This document shows positions 9,924-20,213 of a DNA stretch of 64,000 nucleotides, piece by piece. Position numbers and translations under genes: made by a program. Under the pieces are notes generated by a model that was not told the DNA's origin, made no database searches, and saw only the letters and a program-made list of their open reading frames with translations. Each line of letters begins with the position of its first letter. The stretch's first letter is position 1. Source of the stretch: Mangrovibacter phragmitis. Lineage in GTDB: Bacteria; Pseudomonadota; Gammaproteobacteria; Enterobacterales; Enterobacteriaceae. The stretch is from positions 1 through 64,000 of the forward strand of contig NZ_LYRP01000003.1 of assembly GCF_001655675.1 (NCBI RefSeq). Reading direction: 5' to 3'.

Positions 9924-9949
9924 AAAAAAGCCCCACTACAAAGTGGGGC
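9924..9949 (-). terminator. Rho-independent terminator of maeB
   Basis: GCCCCACT (9930-9937) and AGTGGGGC (9942-9949) form a perfect 8-base stem with loop ACAA. Read on the minus strand the stem is followed by CTTTTTTGG, a proper U-run. It therefore serves maeB, which ends 124 bases upstream of it, rather than hemF. Confidence 0.8.
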
Positions 9950-10073
9950 AAACAGACATCAACGTTGTAAAACGTAAAGCGCGTTATAAAACCTGGCTGT
10001 GCCAGTTCAGTAACAGGGATACGCTACGGATTACCGAGTTACAGGCAACCACAGCAAAGTATCCCCGGGTTGG

Positions 10074-12353
10074 TTAAATAGGTGACGTTTGCGCCTCCAC
10101 CACAGCCAGTGCCACCATATTCACAATACGCCGTACAGAGGCAATAGGTGTCAGCACATGCACCGGTTTGGCTATGCCCATCAGTACCGGCCCAACGGTG
10201 ACGCCTTCTGAGCTGGATACCCGCAACAGGTTGTAGCTGATACGTGCAGCCTCCATGTTCGGCATGATGAGAATATTGGCCGCACCTTTCAGTGGGCTGT
10301 CTGGCATCCGCTCATGGCGGATACTTTCCGTCAACGCCGCATCGCCATGCATCTCACCATCAATCATCAGGTCAGGTGCTCGCTCGCGTACTCGTTTCAG
10401 GGTCTCACGCATTTTCATCGCGGCAGGCGCATCAGAAGATCCGTAATTTGAGTGCGACAGCAGCGCCACGCGTGGTTCAATCCCAAACCGGCGTACTGTT
10501 TCAGCCGCCAGCAAAGTGATTTCTGTTAGTTGTTCCGGGTTGGGATCATCATTGACGTAAGTGTCAGCAATAAAGGTGTTACCGCTGGGCAGCAACAACG
10601 CATTCATCGCCCCAGCTGCTTTCACTTCATCACGGTAGCCAAACAATTTTTCCAGAATGGTGAAATGTTCGTGGTATTCCCCTACTGTGCCACAAATCAG
10701 TCCATCTGCTTCACCACGATGTACCATAATCGCACCAATCACAGTGGTGTTGCTGATAACGGTACGCTGAGCCTGTTCCTGAGTCACGCCACGGCGTTTC
10801 ATCAGGTTGTAGTATTCTGTCCAGTAGGCTTTAAACCGCGGGTCGGATTCATTGTTAACAATATCGAAATCCTTACCCAGTTCAATTTGCAGGCCCAGTT
10901 TTTTGATACGCATGTCGATAACGCCCGGGCGACCAATCAGAATCGGGCGGGCCAGACCAAGGGTGACCAGCTCCTGTGTAGCATGCAGAACGCGTGGTTC
11001 TTCCCCTTCAGCCAGCACAATACGTTTTGGGTCTTTACGCGCCTGAGAGAAAATAGGCTTCATGAACAAGTTTGTTTTATAGACAAACTCAGTCAGTTTT
11101 TCCCGGTAAGCGTCCATGTCTTCAATAGGGCGTGTAGCCACACCAGAATCCATCGCGGCTTTCGCCACCGCTGGGGCAATCTTAACAATCAGGCGGGGAT
11201 CAAAAGGTTTCGGGATCAGGTAATCCGGGCCAAAACTCAGCTCCTGGTCGCCATAAGCCGATGCCACAACTTCGCTTTGCTCTGCATGAGCAAGTTCAGC
11301 AATAGCACGCACCGCAGCCAGTTTCATCTCTTCGTTAATGGCCGTGGCCCCCACATCCAGCGCACCGCGGAAAATAAACGGGAAACACAAAACATTGTTC
11401 ACCTGGTTGGGGTAATCGGAGCGGCCTGTACAAATAATGGCATCGGCGCGAACTTCTTTAGCCAGTGGTGGGAGAATTTCTGGCTCCGGGTTCGCCAGGG
11501 CAAGAATCAATGGCGCTTCAGCCATTTTTTTCACCATGTCCTGTGTCAGAACTTTCGGGCCAGAACATCCCAAGAAAATATCAGCACCGGCAATGACATC
11601 ATCCAGTGTACGACGGCCATCATCCACCACAGCGTAGGCTGCTTTAGTTTCCACCATATTCGCATCACGCCCCTGGTAGATAACGCCTTTGGAATCACAC
11701 ACCACAATATTGTGTTTCTGCATGCCCAGCGCCACCAGCAGGTTCATACAGGCAATCGCGGAGGCTCCAGCCCCGGAAACCACCAGACGAACATCGCCAA
11801 TATTCTTTTTCACTACCCGCAAACCATTTAATACCGCCGCGGTGCAGATGATAGCCGTACCGTGCTGATCATCATGAAAGACAGGGATCTTCATGCGTTC
11901 GCGAAGTTTCTTCTCAATGTAGAAACACTCAGGCGCTTTAATATCTTCCAGGTTGATCCCGCCAAACGTTGGCTCCAGGGCCGCTACCACGTCGATCAAT
12001 TTATCCGGGTCGTGTTCGTCCACTTCAATATCGAACACATCAATACCGGCAAATTTTTTAAACAGAACGCCTTTACCTTCCATTACGGGTTTTCCGGCCA
12101 GTGCACCGATATTCCCCAACCCCAGAACGGCTGTACCGTTAGAAACTACTGCCACCAGGTTGCCACGCGCAGTATATTTATGCGCAGCAAGTGGATTTTC
12201 GGCAATTTCCAGACAGGGTGCTGCCACTCCAGGTGAATAAGCCAGCGCGAGGTCTCGTTGGGTTGCCAGTGGTTTGGTTGGCGAAACCTGAATTTTCCCC
12301 GGAACAGGGAATTCATGAAAATCGAGAGCACTTTGCTTTAGTTGTTCGTCCAT
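10074..12353 (-). CDS. maeB: NADP-dependent malic enzyme MaeB
   Basis: A 759-residue two-domain protein. Residues 1 to about 420 are the malic enzyme: N-terminal domain with [13 protein letters not shown] and [20 protein letters not shown], then a Rossmann domain with [16 protein letters not shown]. Residues from about 430 are a phosphotransacetylase-like domain ([47 protein letters not shown]), thought to be regulatory, mediating acetyl-CoA inhibition. It converts malate to pyruvate and CO2 and supplies NADPH. It is divergent from talA across a 274-base gap containing a hairpin. In K-12 maeB is neighbour to the eut operon, absent here. Confidence 0.96.
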   Translation of the reverse strand: MDEQLKQSALDFHEFPVPGKIQVSPTKPLATQRDLALAYSPGVAAPCLEIAENPLAAHKYTARGNLVAVVSNGTAVLGLGNIGALAGKPVMEGKGVLFKKFAGIDVFDIEVDEHDPDKLIDVVAALEPTFGGINLEDIKAPECFYIEKKLRERMKIPVFHDDQHGTAIICTAAVLNGLRVVKKNIGDVRLVVSGAGASAIACMNLLVALGMQKHNIVVCDSKGVIYQGRDANMVETKAAYAVVDDGRRTLDDVIAGADIFLGCSGPKVLTQDMVKKMAEAPLILALANPEPEILPPLAKEVRADAIICTGRSDYPNQVNNVLCFPFIFRGALDVGATAINEEMKLAAVRAIAELAHAEQSEVVASAYGDQELSFGPDYLIPKPFDPRLIVKIAPAVAKAAMDSGVATRPIEDMDAYREKLTEFVYKTNLFMKPIFSQARKDPKRIVLAEGEEPRVLHATQELVTLGLARPILIGRPGVIDMRIKKLGLQIELGKDFDIVNNESDPRFKAYWTEYYNLMKRRGVTQEQAQRTVISNTTVIGAIMVHRGEADGLICGTVGEYHEHFTILEKLFGYRDEVKAAGAMNALLLPSGNTFIADTYVNDDPNPEQLTEITLLAAETVRRFGIEPRVALLSHSNYGSSDAPAAMKMRETLKRVRERAPDLMIDGEMHGDAALTESIRHERMPDSPLKGAANILIMPNMEAARISYNLLRVSSSEGVTVGPVLMGIAKPVHVLTPIASVRRIVNMVALAVVEAQTSPI

Positions 12354-12407
12354 TTTGTAATCCTGTTAGTTTCAAGCAGGCGATGAAAAGAAGCGGTACG
12401 ATATAAC

Positions 12408-12437
12408 CCGCCAGGCCCGACAAGTATTACCTGGCGG
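12408..12437. promoter_or_regulatory. Inverted repeat in the maeB/talA divergent region
   Basis: CCGCCAGG (12408-12415) and CCTGGCGG (12430-12437) are perfect inverted copies separated by 14 bases, about 55 bases upstream of the maeB ATG. It could be an operator or a structure in the maeB leader. No factor is recognised. Confidence 0.35.
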
Positions 12438-12627
12438 TGCAACCTAAACTTTGAAGGCAGTTAGATTCCTGAAAATAGTCAAAGATTTGTTAGCTAATTA
12501 TAAATCGTATGTTACCCGGCTGCAGAGCCACTGCATGGGTTGTTTGCTACTCTTTTTGTAAACCAGGTCTCGCTTTTTTACCTGGCGTGTGGAGAAAGCG
12601 TCGGTTCTGAATACAGGAGAAGTCAAC

Positions 12628-13584
12628 ATGAACCAACTTGATGCAATTAAACAGTTTACGACCGTCGTCGCCGACAGTGGCGACATCTCATCTATCCTGC
12701 ACTACCAGCCGCAGGATGCAACCACCAACCCTTCTTTGTTGCTCAAGGCTGCCAGCTTGCCGCAATATCAACATTTGATTGAAGATGCGCTGGCCTGGGG
12801 CAATCAGCAAGGTACAACCCAGGAAGTTCAAATTAAGGCCGCCTGCGACAAACTGGCAGTTAATGTTGGTGCGGAAATTCTGAAAAATATCCCGGGCCGG
12901 GTTTCTACCGAAGTGGACGCGCACCTCTCTTTCGATACACAAAAAAGCATTCGTAAGGCACATGAGTTAGTGGAAATGTATGCCGCTCAGGGATTCGATA
13001 CGTCGCGTATTCTTATCAAGCTGGCGGCAACCTGGGAAGGCATTCTCGCGGCAGAACACCTGGAGCGAGATGGTATTCACTGTAATCTCACTTTGTTGTT
13101 TTCACTGGCTCAGGCCAGGGCCTGCGCTGAGGCAGGGGTTTTTCTTATCTCGCCTTTTGTCGGGCGTATTTATGACTGGTTCCAGGCCCGTACACCGTTA
13201 TCGCCTTACATCGTGGAAGAAGACCCGGGTGTGAAATCGGTGCGTAATATTTATGATTACATGAAACGCCACCGTTACCCGACCATTATCATGGGTGCCA
13301 GCTTCCGTCGTGTTGAACAAATTCTGGCCCTGGCCGGTTGCGACCGGTTAACCATTTCACCGGCATTGCTGGAAGAATTGCAGAATAGTGATGAACCGGT
13401 TATCCGTAAATTGATCCCGTCTTCTGAAACTTTCTCAACATCACAACCGTTGAGTGAAGCTGCATTCCGCTGGGAACAAAACCAGGATGAAATGGCAACG
13501 GATAAACTGGCGGAGGGAATAAGATTATTCGCCGCTGACCAGCGCAAACTGGAAGATTTACTGGCAGCCAAAAACCAGCAGTAA
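12628..13584 (+). CDS. talA: Transaldolase A
   Basis: 318 residues from the ATG at 12628, which is preceded by AGGAG; the earlier in-frame ATG lacks homology. It has the transaldolase blocks [13 protein letters not shown] and [12 protein letters not shown] (Schiff-base Lys in the second) and [19 protein letters not shown]. It moves a dihydroxyacetone unit between sugar phosphates in the non-oxidative pentose phosphate pathway, in the cytoplasm. The TalA type is indicated by the neighbourhood and by closeness to E. coli TalA. In K-12 talA is followed at once by tktB; here ypfG is met convergently after 63 bases. A weak GC hairpin (about 13596-13632) lies between the two stops. Confidence 0.95.
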   Translation: MNQLDAIKQFTTVVADSGDISSILHYQPQDATTNPSLLLKAASLPQYQHLIEDALAWGNQQGTTQEVQIKAACDKLAVNVGAEILKNIPGRVSTEVDAHLSFDTQKSIRKAHELVEMYAAQGFDTSRILIKLAATWEGILAAEHLERDGIHCNLTLLFSLAQARACAEAGVFLISPFVGRIYDWFQARTPLSPYIVEEDPGVKSVRNIYDYMKRHRYPTIIMGASFRRVEQILALAGCDRLTISPALLEELQNSDEPVIRKLIPSSETFSTSQPLSEAAFRWEQNQDEMATDKLAEGIRLFAADQRKLEDLLAAKNQQ

Positions 13585-13647
13585 CAGGTTCAACAGGTGG
13601 CGGGGCCGTTATTCTGTCCGGCCTCAGCCACCTTGCCAGCTCAGGTT

Positions 13648-14712
13648 TTAGTTTGCCACCCACAGCGTCGGCCAGGCATCTGCGGTTTCCTGCCCGTCAC
13701 ACACCGGCTGGGAAGCCAGGCGCACCAGCCTGAACTGCTCATCAGTATAGCGCCAACGAGTTGTCACCCCGCAATCAGCAAACCCGCGCCCTTTATTCAG
13801 GGTAACAAACACCTGGTCATGATCATCAAAACGGGTGTTCATCAGTTCCACATCCCTGTCGTGGCCTTCCCAGTTAAAAGGCAGGCGCAGACGGATACGC
13901 CGTGCATGGAACGGTTTTTCACGGTTGAGTATCCAGACCAGATCAACCACGTTATAGGCGCCGGATTCACAACTCACCATCAGAATGGCTTTATTACCGG
14001 ACAGCGGAGCAACACGAACTTCACGTTGTGAAGGATCCATTGAACAATGGCTGTTTGCCATGCGCCAGGATCCATAATCAAGCAGGCCGTTGAGCTCAGT
14101 CGCGCTGAGTGGGGCTACGGGAAGTTCAGGTTTATCGATAGTCACTAACCCTGGTGCAGGGGGAGTTTTCTGTGGCGGTAAGTCACCGGGATCAATCCAG
14201 GCGCTTTGGTTACCCTGGCGTTTCTGCGTGGTATCGATAAATTCCAGAGCACGTTTCAGGCCATCAAGGGAAACCGAACCCTGAGCATGAGCAAGCGTGA
14301 TGGGGGAATTATCCGTGTCTGCCGCCAGTTTGCGTAGCAGAGCCGTTATTACCCCCGGATTGGTGGTTTTTAACCGATGAGGGGTAATTTGCCAGGATTT
14401 TTTATCCAGTTGTAAGGGCTTTCCTCGCCATAACAGGCGGCCATTAATCGCCGGGAGCTTTGTTGGTGGCGCATAAAGCGAACCCAGCTCGATACGTAAA
14501 GACATATCGTCTTTGGCACCAGCACTGCGCGATAGCGCCATTATCAACCCGTGATGGTGGCTGACATTACGCGCCTGGCAAAAATTTTGGTTATTACAGG
14601 TGACCAGCCAGTCAGCAAATTGCTGCTGCACGGGGCCAGCCAAAGCGAGCCCCGGCAACATGCCGGATAATAAAATACCCAGAAAAAAGAGATGACCGGA
14701 TGATAAGCGCAC
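13648..14712 (-). CDS. ypfG: Periplasmic DUF1176 protein YpfG
   Basis: About 354 residues from a GTG at 14712, chosen because AGGA lies 6 bases before it; TTG codons at 14739 and 14718 are alternatives. The N-terminus is a signal peptide (LFFLGILLSGMLPGLALAG). The rest matches YpfG/DUF1176, with WLVTCNNQNFCQARN near the start, NGLLDYGSWRMANSHCSMDP in the middle and a C-terminal DAWPTLWVAN. Function is unknown; the protein is exported and has several conserved cysteines likely to form disulphides. It lies between talA and nudK as in E. coli once tktB is removed. Confidence 0.88.
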   Translation of the reverse strand: MRLSSGHLFFLGILLSGMLPGLALAGPVQQQFADWLVTCNNQNFCQARNVSHHHGLIMALSRSAGAKDDMSLRIELGSLYAPPTKLPAINGRLLWRGKPLQLDKKSWQITPHRLKTTNPGVITALLRKLAADTDNSPITLAHAQGSVSLDGLKRALEFIDTTQKRQGNQSAWIDPGDLPPQKTPPAPGLVTIDKPELPVAPLSATELNGLLDYGSWRMANSHCSMDPSQREVRVAPLSGNKAILMVSCESGAYNVVDLVWILNREKPFHARRIRLRLPFNWEGHDRDVELMNTRFDDHDQVFVTLNKGRGFADCGVTTRWRYTDEQFRLVRLASQPVCDGQETADAWPTLWVAN

Positions 14713-14831
14713 AGACAATCCTGTAAACCAGAAAAGCAAAATAATGTCGCCGTATCTTCGTTCCCCTTGTGGGCTGGCTCAATAAGATTTGTCGGATTGA
14801 AAAAAAACGAATCTCAAAATGAAGGTGACCG

Positions 14832-15407
14832 TTAATCCATATAGCCGCTTAATTTAAGATGTTGCAGTAAAATCACTGTCTTGCCATCGCGAATCTCGCC
14901 GTTACGTACTTTTTCCATCGCATCATCAAAAGCCATTTCAATAACATCAATAGCTTCATCATCAACGCCGCCCCCGGCACTTTTCTTCAGTTGCGCGTTA
15001 TAGGGTGCAATGAAGAAATAAACCACTTCCGTTACCCCACCAGGAGACATATACAGTTCAAAGACTTTTTCGACCTCGCCTACCTGGTAACCGGTTTCTT
15101 CCATCGCTTCTTTACGGGCGCAGGCTTCAGGTGCATCGTTGTCCAGTAACCCGGCACAGGCTTCAATCAGCCGTCCATCCTCGTTGCCATTCACCCAGGT
15201 TGCCACACGAAACTGGCGGGTCAACACCACACTGCGCTGGTCGCGGTTATACAGCAAGATTGTTGCACCGTTTCCCCGGTCATAGACTTCGCGTTTTTGG
15301 CGAATAACTTCACCATTATTACGGGTCAGTTCGTAGGTGATATTGCGCAGAATAAAATAATTATCAGAGAGGACTTTGTCTTTGATGATAGTAATTTTTG
15401 GCGGCAT
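14832..15407 (-). CDS. nudK: GDP-mannose pyrophosphatase NudK (Nudix hydrolase)
   Basis: A 191-residue Nudix enzyme, the length of E. coli NudK (YffH). The Nudix box is complete: ACAGLLDNDAPEACARKEAM followed by EETGYQV, with the RExxEE core (here RKEAMEETG) that binds magnesium. NudK hydrolyses GDP-mannose to GMP and mannose-1-phosphate in the cytoplasm. It stands alone on the minus strand, 119 bases upstream of ypfG's start and 86 bases after aegA. Confidence 0.93.
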   Translation of the reverse strand: MPPKITIIKDKVLSDNYFILRNITYELTRNNGEVIRQKREVYDRGNGATILLYNRDQRSVVLTRQFRVATWVNGNEDGRLIEACAGLLDNDAPEACARKEAMEETGYQVGEVEKVFELYMSPGGVTEVVYFFIAPYNAQLKKSAGGGVDDEAIDVIEMAFDDAMEKVRNGEIRDGKTVILLQHLKLSGYMD

Positions 15408-15493
15408 AGCAGCTCCCGAAATCAGACAAGAGTCACCATACTACGCCGCCAGAGGCAATTTGTCGTTGCCGTTTTATTACCGTTAAAGCGCGA

Positions 15494-17461
15494 TTACAGC
15501 CATGACTGCTGGGGTACAATACTGAGGTAATTCATAATCCCCTGCGCCGCATGACGCCCTTCCGCCATTGCTGTTACTACCAGATCGGCTCCGCGTACTG
15601 CATCACCACCGGCAAAGATTTTCGGATGGCTGGTCTGGTAACGGTAAGTGCTGGTGACATGTGCCAGAATACGCCCCCGGTTATCCAGAGAAACACCTTG
15701 TTCTTCCAGCCACGGTAAACTGTGTGGATGAAACCCAAATGCCATTAACACGGCGTCAGCTGGCAACACGAACTCACTATCTTCAATGGGTACGGGACGC
15801 CGCCGCCCGGCACTGTCTGGCTCGCCCATGCAGGTACGCTGCATGCGAATGCCTGCAACACCACCTTGCTCATTAAGCACAATTTCCAGTGGCTGAACAT
15901 TAAACTCAAAAGCCGCGCCTTCTTCCCGTGCATTTTTCACCTCTTTTTTCGAACCAGGCATATTGGCTTCATCACGCCGGTAGGCACAGGTGACACTGGC
16001 CGCATTCTGCCGCAAAGCAGTGCGCACACAATCCATTGCGGTATCCCCGCCCCCCAGTACCACGACATCTTTCCCGGCCAGATTCGCATATGGCGCATTA
16101 GGTGATTCGGGCAGCCCCATAACATTACGCGTGCTGGCAATTAAGTACGGCAGTGCATCATGGACGCCTGGCGCATCTTCATTTGCCAACCCAGCCTTCA
16201 TTGAGCGATAGGTTCCTACACCAACAAAAACCGCATCGTACTCATCGAGAATATGTTGTAGCGTAATATCCGCCCCCACCTCGCAATTCAGATGAAATGT
16301 CACCCCCATTTCAGTGAAGATCTCCCGGCGGCGTTGTAACAACGCTTTATCCAGTTTAAACGCCGGAATACCAAATGTGAGCAACCCACCAATTTCAGGA
16401 TGGCGATCAAACACAGTTACCGAGACACCGTTGCGAGTCAGAACATCCGCGCAGGCAAGCCCTGCCGGGCCTGCGCCAATCACAGCGACAGATTTATTAG
16501 CGGGTGAAATATTACCCAGCTGAGGTTTCCAGCCCGCGGAGAAGGCCTGATCGGTAATATAACGCTCGATGTTACCAATGGTGACGGCTCCGGATTTGTC
16601 ACGCAGTGTGCACTGGCTTTCGCACAGGCGGTCTTGCGGGCATACACGCCCGGTAATTTCAGGCAGGCTGTTGGTCTGGTGTGAGAGTTCAACGGCTTCC
16701 ATCACCCTGCCTTCTCTGACCAACTCTATCCACTGTGGAATAGAGTTATGTAACGGGCAGGTCCACTCACAGATGCTATGTTCGCCACAAGTCAGGCAAC
16801 GACGAGCCGCATTGCTGGCCTGGTTGCGGTCATAAGTCAGGTAAATTTCATCAAAGCAGCGTTTACGCCGCTCTGCATCAAGTTTGGCAGCTTCTTCACG
16901 GTGGGCAGTAGTGCGCATTTGCTGAACTTTGGTATTCACACCCGCTTTCATCGGAACACCGCCACCGGCTTCACGCCCGGCAGCTTGCTGGCGGCGTTGT
17001 CTGGTAAGGGATGTAAGCGTTTGTGGAGTAATCAGCTTTAATGCCCCGCTTGGGCAATTTTCCACACAGGCGGGGCCAGACTCCCGCCCCGCACATAAAT
17101 CACATTTCTGAGCAATACCCCGGCCTGCGGCTTCCGGTGCATCAACCACAATGTCCATCGCCCCGAACGGACAGGCGACAACACAAGACTTGCAACCAAT
17201 ACATCTCTGGTTACGCAACTGGATAGTGCCAGCTTCACGATAAATTGCGTCGTTTGGGCAGCTTTGCAGGCAGGGGGCATCTTCGCAGTGGCGGCAGGTT
17301 ACTGCACTGCGCTGCTCACCTTGCGCAATTACATGAATTCGCGGCAAAAACTGTTCCGGCGCGGCAACATGGCGTTCATTATTATGGGACATCACGCAGG
17401 CGACTTCACAGGCATGGCATCCCAGGCAATCCTGGGTGTTGGCAATAACAAAACGATTCAT
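15494..17461 (-). CDS. aegA: Iron-sulphur oxidoreductase AegA (ferredoxin plus GltD-like domains)
   Basis: 655 residues from the second ATG at 17461, chosen because the E. coli protein begins MNRF; the first ATG is one codon earlier. Residues 1 to about 150 form a four-cluster ferredoxin domain with CLGCHACEVAC, CRHCEDAPCLQSCP, CIGCKSCVVACP and CDLCAGRESGPAC. From about 200 the protein resembles the small subunit of glutamate synthase: a cysteine-rich stretch (CLTCGEHSICEWTCPLHN), FAD-binding VAVIGAGPAGLACADVL and NAD(P)-binding VVVLGGGDTAMDCVRTA. AegA is linked to anaerobic urate/purine use in E. coli; exact electron donors are not settled. It is divergent from narQ. Confidence 0.94.
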   Translation of the reverse strand: MNRFVIANTQDCLGCHACEVACVMSHNNERHVAAPEQFLPRIHVIAQGEQRSAVTCRHCEDAPCLQSCPNDAIYREAGTIQLRNQRCIGCKSCVVACPFGAMDIVVDAPEAAGRGIAQKCDLCAGRESGPACVENCPSGALKLITPQTLTSLTRQRRQQAAGREAGGGVPMKAGVNTKVQQMRTTAHREEAAKLDAERRKRCFDEIYLTYDRNQASNAARRCLTCGEHSICEWTCPLHNSIPQWIELVREGRVMEAVELSHQTNSLPEITGRVCPQDRLCESQCTLRDKSGAVTIGNIERYITDQAFSAGWKPQLGNISPANKSVAVIGAGPAGLACADVLTRNGVSVTVFDRHPEIGGLLTFGIPAFKLDKALLQRRREIFTEMGVTFHLNCEVGADITLQHILDEYDAVFVGVGTYRSMKAGLANEDAPGVHDALPYLIASTRNVMGLPESPNAPYANLAGKDVVVLGGGDTAMDCVRTALRQNAASVTCAYRRDEANMPGSKKEVKNAREEGAAFEFNVQPLEIVLNEQGGVAGIRMQRTCMGEPDSAGRRRPVPIEDSEFVLPADAVLMAFGFHPHSLPWLEEQGVSLDNRGRILAHVTSTYRYQTSHPKIFAGGDAVRGADLVVTAMAEGRHAAQGIMNYLSIVPQQSWL

Positions 17462-17859
17462 CATTTATTCTGGCCATTATTAACAGGTACAGTTTTTATA
17501 AGCGCCCGCACTTCAGCAGAAGAACCACCAGCAGACCAGACTGCCACCTTCCCCTTGCAGGTCACGGTACCCTTCACGAAAAGCCATAAGGGTATAAACT
17601 CATTTAATTACTCGACCTGTTTGTGGTAAGGCAATGTTCAGTTGTCCAGGTTTATCTGGAAAATGCAGTTATACTGTGTTGGATCAAATAATTGTCATTT
17701 TTTATAAAACATAGTTTTATTTAATATGGAATTTTATGAGGGTACCTCTGTATCACTGGATGCAGCGATATCAAAAAAGATCCTGCAAAAGTGGCGATTC
17801 TTCCGACATAATTACTTTCAGGTAACGCTTTACTGATACGTTTGTTAAAAGGACGGCAT
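17462..17859. other. 398-base divergent region aegA/narQ
   Basis: No gene is seen. The part at 17680-17740 is A/T-rich and suits the narQ promoter. An inverted pair TACCCTT (17568-17574) and AAGGGTA (17588-17594) lies about 110-135 bases upstream of aegA. Each arm matches the NarL/NarP heptamer consensus at six of seven positions, but the arm spacing is 13 rather than the usual 2. Confidence 0.4.
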
Positions 17860-19566
17860 GTGATCGTTAAGCAATCAGTATCTTCAACCCTTGCCCGTGC
17901 ATTCCTGTATATTGTTCTGGTTTCACTGCTGTCCACTGGTCTGGCACTGGTAACGCTTTCCAGTAGTCTGCGAGATGCGCAAGCTGTGAATATTGCCGGT
18001 TCATTACGCATGCAAAGTTACCGGATGGGCTATGATTTGCAGGCTGCGCCCGACATGCTGCCTGAGCACCAGAAGAAATATACTGCTTCTCTTAACTCCC
18101 CTGTTTTTCACGCGCTGGACCATTGGTATGTTCCCACCAATGTACGCAAACAGTATGCTCAAATTCAGGCTGCGTGGAAGGAAATGCAACGCCAGCTTCA
18201 GGCGGGAAACCACGACTGGTATCACCAAAATATTGCCAACTATGTTAGCAACATCAACGAATTCGTTTTTGCTCTGCAACTGTATGCGGAAAAGAAAGTG
18301 ATGCTGGTGGCAATCTTTGCCGCACTCGGTTTTATGACCATCTTACTGGTTATCTTTTTTACGCTGGAACGCATCCGCCTGCATGTCGTGTCTCCGCTTG
18401 AGTCACTGGTTACTGCCAGTAAAAAAATTCAGAGTGGCGTGTTCCACATTCCTCCACTGCGTACCGACTTACCGAATGAACTGGGTATGCTGTCGCGCAG
18501 TTTTACTGCCATGACAGATGAGTTAAATAAGTTTTACCGTTCGCTGGAAGAAAAGGTCACGGAGAAGACACTGGATTTACAGCAAGCCAACCGTATGCTG
18601 GAAGTGTTGTACAACTGCTCCCAGGCAATGAACACCAGCTCGATGGACCCGCTGAGCTTTCGCCACATTTTGCAAATAATCCGCCAGCATGAACATGTTG
18701 AGTGTATTGAAATGCTGGTAGGGGAAAACTGGTCCATACGTGAAGGTAGCGAAGTACCAGATTGCGACTGGCAGACCATTCCGGTCACCATGCAGGATAC
18801 AGTGTTTGGCCAGTTACGCTGGCAGGCTGAGCCCAAAACCCCACCTGCACAGATGATGGAAAGTATCGCTAATATGTTAGGCCGGGGGCTGTTTTTCAAC
18901 CAGGCGCAAAAACACTATCAGCAACTGTTGTTAATGGAGGAACGAGCTACTATTGCCCGCGAATTGCATGATTCCCTGGCTCAGGTGCTTTCTTACCTGC
19001 GCATTCAGATGGCGCTGCTCAACCGGAGTGTTCCTCAGGAAAACCCGATGGCGCGACAAATCATTGAGGATTTTTCTAAAGCGCTGAATGATGCCTACCG
19101 GCAATTGCGCGAACTGTTGTCAACATTCCGCCTGACACTGCAACAGGCCGATCTGTCTGCTGCCCTGCATGAAATGATTGAACCTTTACGAGCACAAACT
19201 ACGGCACAAATCCACCTGGACTGCCGGATGCCCACCCAGGCCCTGGACGCACAGCAACAAGTACACTTACTGCAACTGATACGGGAGGCGGTACTCAATG
19301 CCATTAAACACGCCAATGCCAGTGAAATATCGGTAAGTTGTATTTCTTCTCCCGACGGCGGCCACGCTGTTTATGTTCGTGATAATGGCCGGGGGATTCA
19401 AAGCCTTGAAGAACCTGCCGGGCATTACGGCTTAAATATTATGCATGAACGGGCACAACGTCTTGGTGGCAAACTGGCTATCTCATGCCCGGTAACGGGT
19501 GGGACGCTGGTAAGCCTGAGTTTTTCAACCGATGCCGGCAACACAACCGGTGCTACAACATCGTGA
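17860..19566 (+). CDS. narQ: Nitrate/nitrite sensor histidine kinase NarQ
   Basis: 568 residues from a GTG at 17860, preceded by AAGGA six bases away, giving the expected (M)IVKQSVSSTLARAF start; E. coli NarQ has 566. Domains: membrane segment at about 13-36, periplasmic sensor with the ligand-binding P-box NIAGSLRMQSYRMGYDLQ at 44-61, second membrane segment at about 148-168, HAMP, signalling helix with a cysteine-containing linker (LYNCSQAMN), HisKA_3 box ARELHDSLAQ with phospho-accepting H370, and HATPase with REAVLNAIKHANAS and DNGRGI. It phosphorylates NarL and NarP in response to nitrate or nitrite. A receiver gene starts 17 bases after the stop, unlike K-12 where narQ is an orphan. Confidence 0.95.
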   Translation: MIVKQSVSSTLARAFLYIVLVSLLSTGLALVTLSSSLRDAQAVNIAGSLRMQSYRMGYDLQAAPDMLPEHQKKYTASLNSPVFHALDHWYVPTNVRKQYAQIQAAWKEMQRQLQAGNHDWYHQNIANYVSNINEFVFALQLYAEKKVMLVAIFAALGFMTILLVIFFTLERIRLHVVSPLESLVTASKKIQSGVFHIPPLRTDLPNELGMLSRSFTAMTDELNKFYRSLEEKVTEKTLDLQQANRMLEVLYNCSQAMNTSSMDPLSFRHILQIIRQHEHVECIEMLVGENWSIREGSEVPDCDWQTIPVTMQDTVFGQLRWQAEPKTPPAQMMESIANMLGRGLFFNQAQKHYQQLLLMEERATIARELHDSLAQVLSYLRIQMALLNRSVPQENPMARQIIEDFSKALNDAYRQLRELLSTFRLTLQQADLSAALHEMIEPLRAQTTAQIHLDCRMPTQALDAQQQVHLLQLIREAVLNAIKHANASEISVSCISSPDGGHAVYVRDNGRGIQSLEEPAGHYGLNIMHERAQRLGGKLAISCPVTGGTLVSLSFSTDAGNTTGATTS

Positions 19567-19583
19567 TTATCGCAGGGGGAATT

Positions 19584-19994
19584 ATGCCACACACAGATCC
19601 ATGCCGTATTTTAGTTGTTGATGATCACCCATTAATTCGCAAAGGGGTTCGCCAGCTTATCGAACTGGAAGACGATCTGGTTATCATTGGTGAAGCAGAA
19701 GACGGGCAACAGACACTTGATCAGGTTGCTGCACTAATGCCGGATTTAATCATTCTTGATTTGAATATGAGTGGTATGAGTGGGCTGGAAGCTTTACGCA
19801 TTTTGCGCGCTCAGCAAACTATTGCCCATGTATTGATTCTTACTATCTCAGATGCTCCGGAAGATATGCAGGCAGCGCTGGCTGCAGGTGCTGATGATTA
19901 CCTGGTTAAAGATAACGACCCGGAACTATTGCTTTCCGCAATTAAAACAGGCGCAGAAAGAGGGCGGGAGCGCCGCCATCACCAGCAAAAATAA
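19584..19994 (+). CDS. Receiver-only response regulator next to narQ (NarP/NarL-like, no DNA-binding domain)
   Basis: 136 residues from the ATG at 19584, preceded by AGGGGG. The sequence is a whole receiver domain of the NarL/NarP type: acidic pair D13 D14 (ILVVDDHPLIRKGVRQLIEL), phospho-acceptor D59 (LDLNMSGMSGLEAL), switch T87 and K109 in YLVKD. After SAIKTGAERG the protein ends in a basic tail (RERRHHQQK) and a stop. The LuxR-type helix-turn-helix that NarP carries at this point is missing, and none of the three frames downstream up to acrD encodes one. It is 17 bases after narQ and so probably co-transcribed. It is either a working single-domain regulator (phosphate sink or protein partner) or the relic of a full regulator that lost its C-terminal half. 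Confidence 0.85.
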   Translation: MPHTDPCRILVVDDHPLIRKGVRQLIELEDDLVIIGEAEDGQQTLDQVAALMPDLIILDLNMSGMSGLEALRILRAQQTIAHVLILTISDAPEDMQAALAAGADDYLVKDNDPELLLSAIKTGAERGRERRHHQQK

Positions 19995-20213
19995 CAAACA
20001 CCACTTTGTGAAAAATCGCACTTTTATCACTTTTTGCTTTTTTGCAAATATGTTATTTAATTGCTCCAGGAAAATAATTGTAAAAATAAAACGTTATTTC
20101 TAAAAAACACATACACTGATTCCCTGTTTTCTGCATGCTGTGACTCCAGTATGAAGTTGGCATGCACAGGTAACTGATAATAATGAATTATCTTCTTTGA
20201 GGATTCCGCCAAC

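Noticed and set aside
10530-11831. 433-codon open frame on the plus strand
   Set aside because: It lies wholly inside maeB in antisense, has no homology I recognise and no ribosome site; a shadow of a GC-biased gene.
19852-20103. Frameshifted second half of the narQ-linked regulator
   Set aside because: I read all frames after the receiver for a LuxR-type helix-turn-helix and found none, so a simple frameshift does not explain the short protein.
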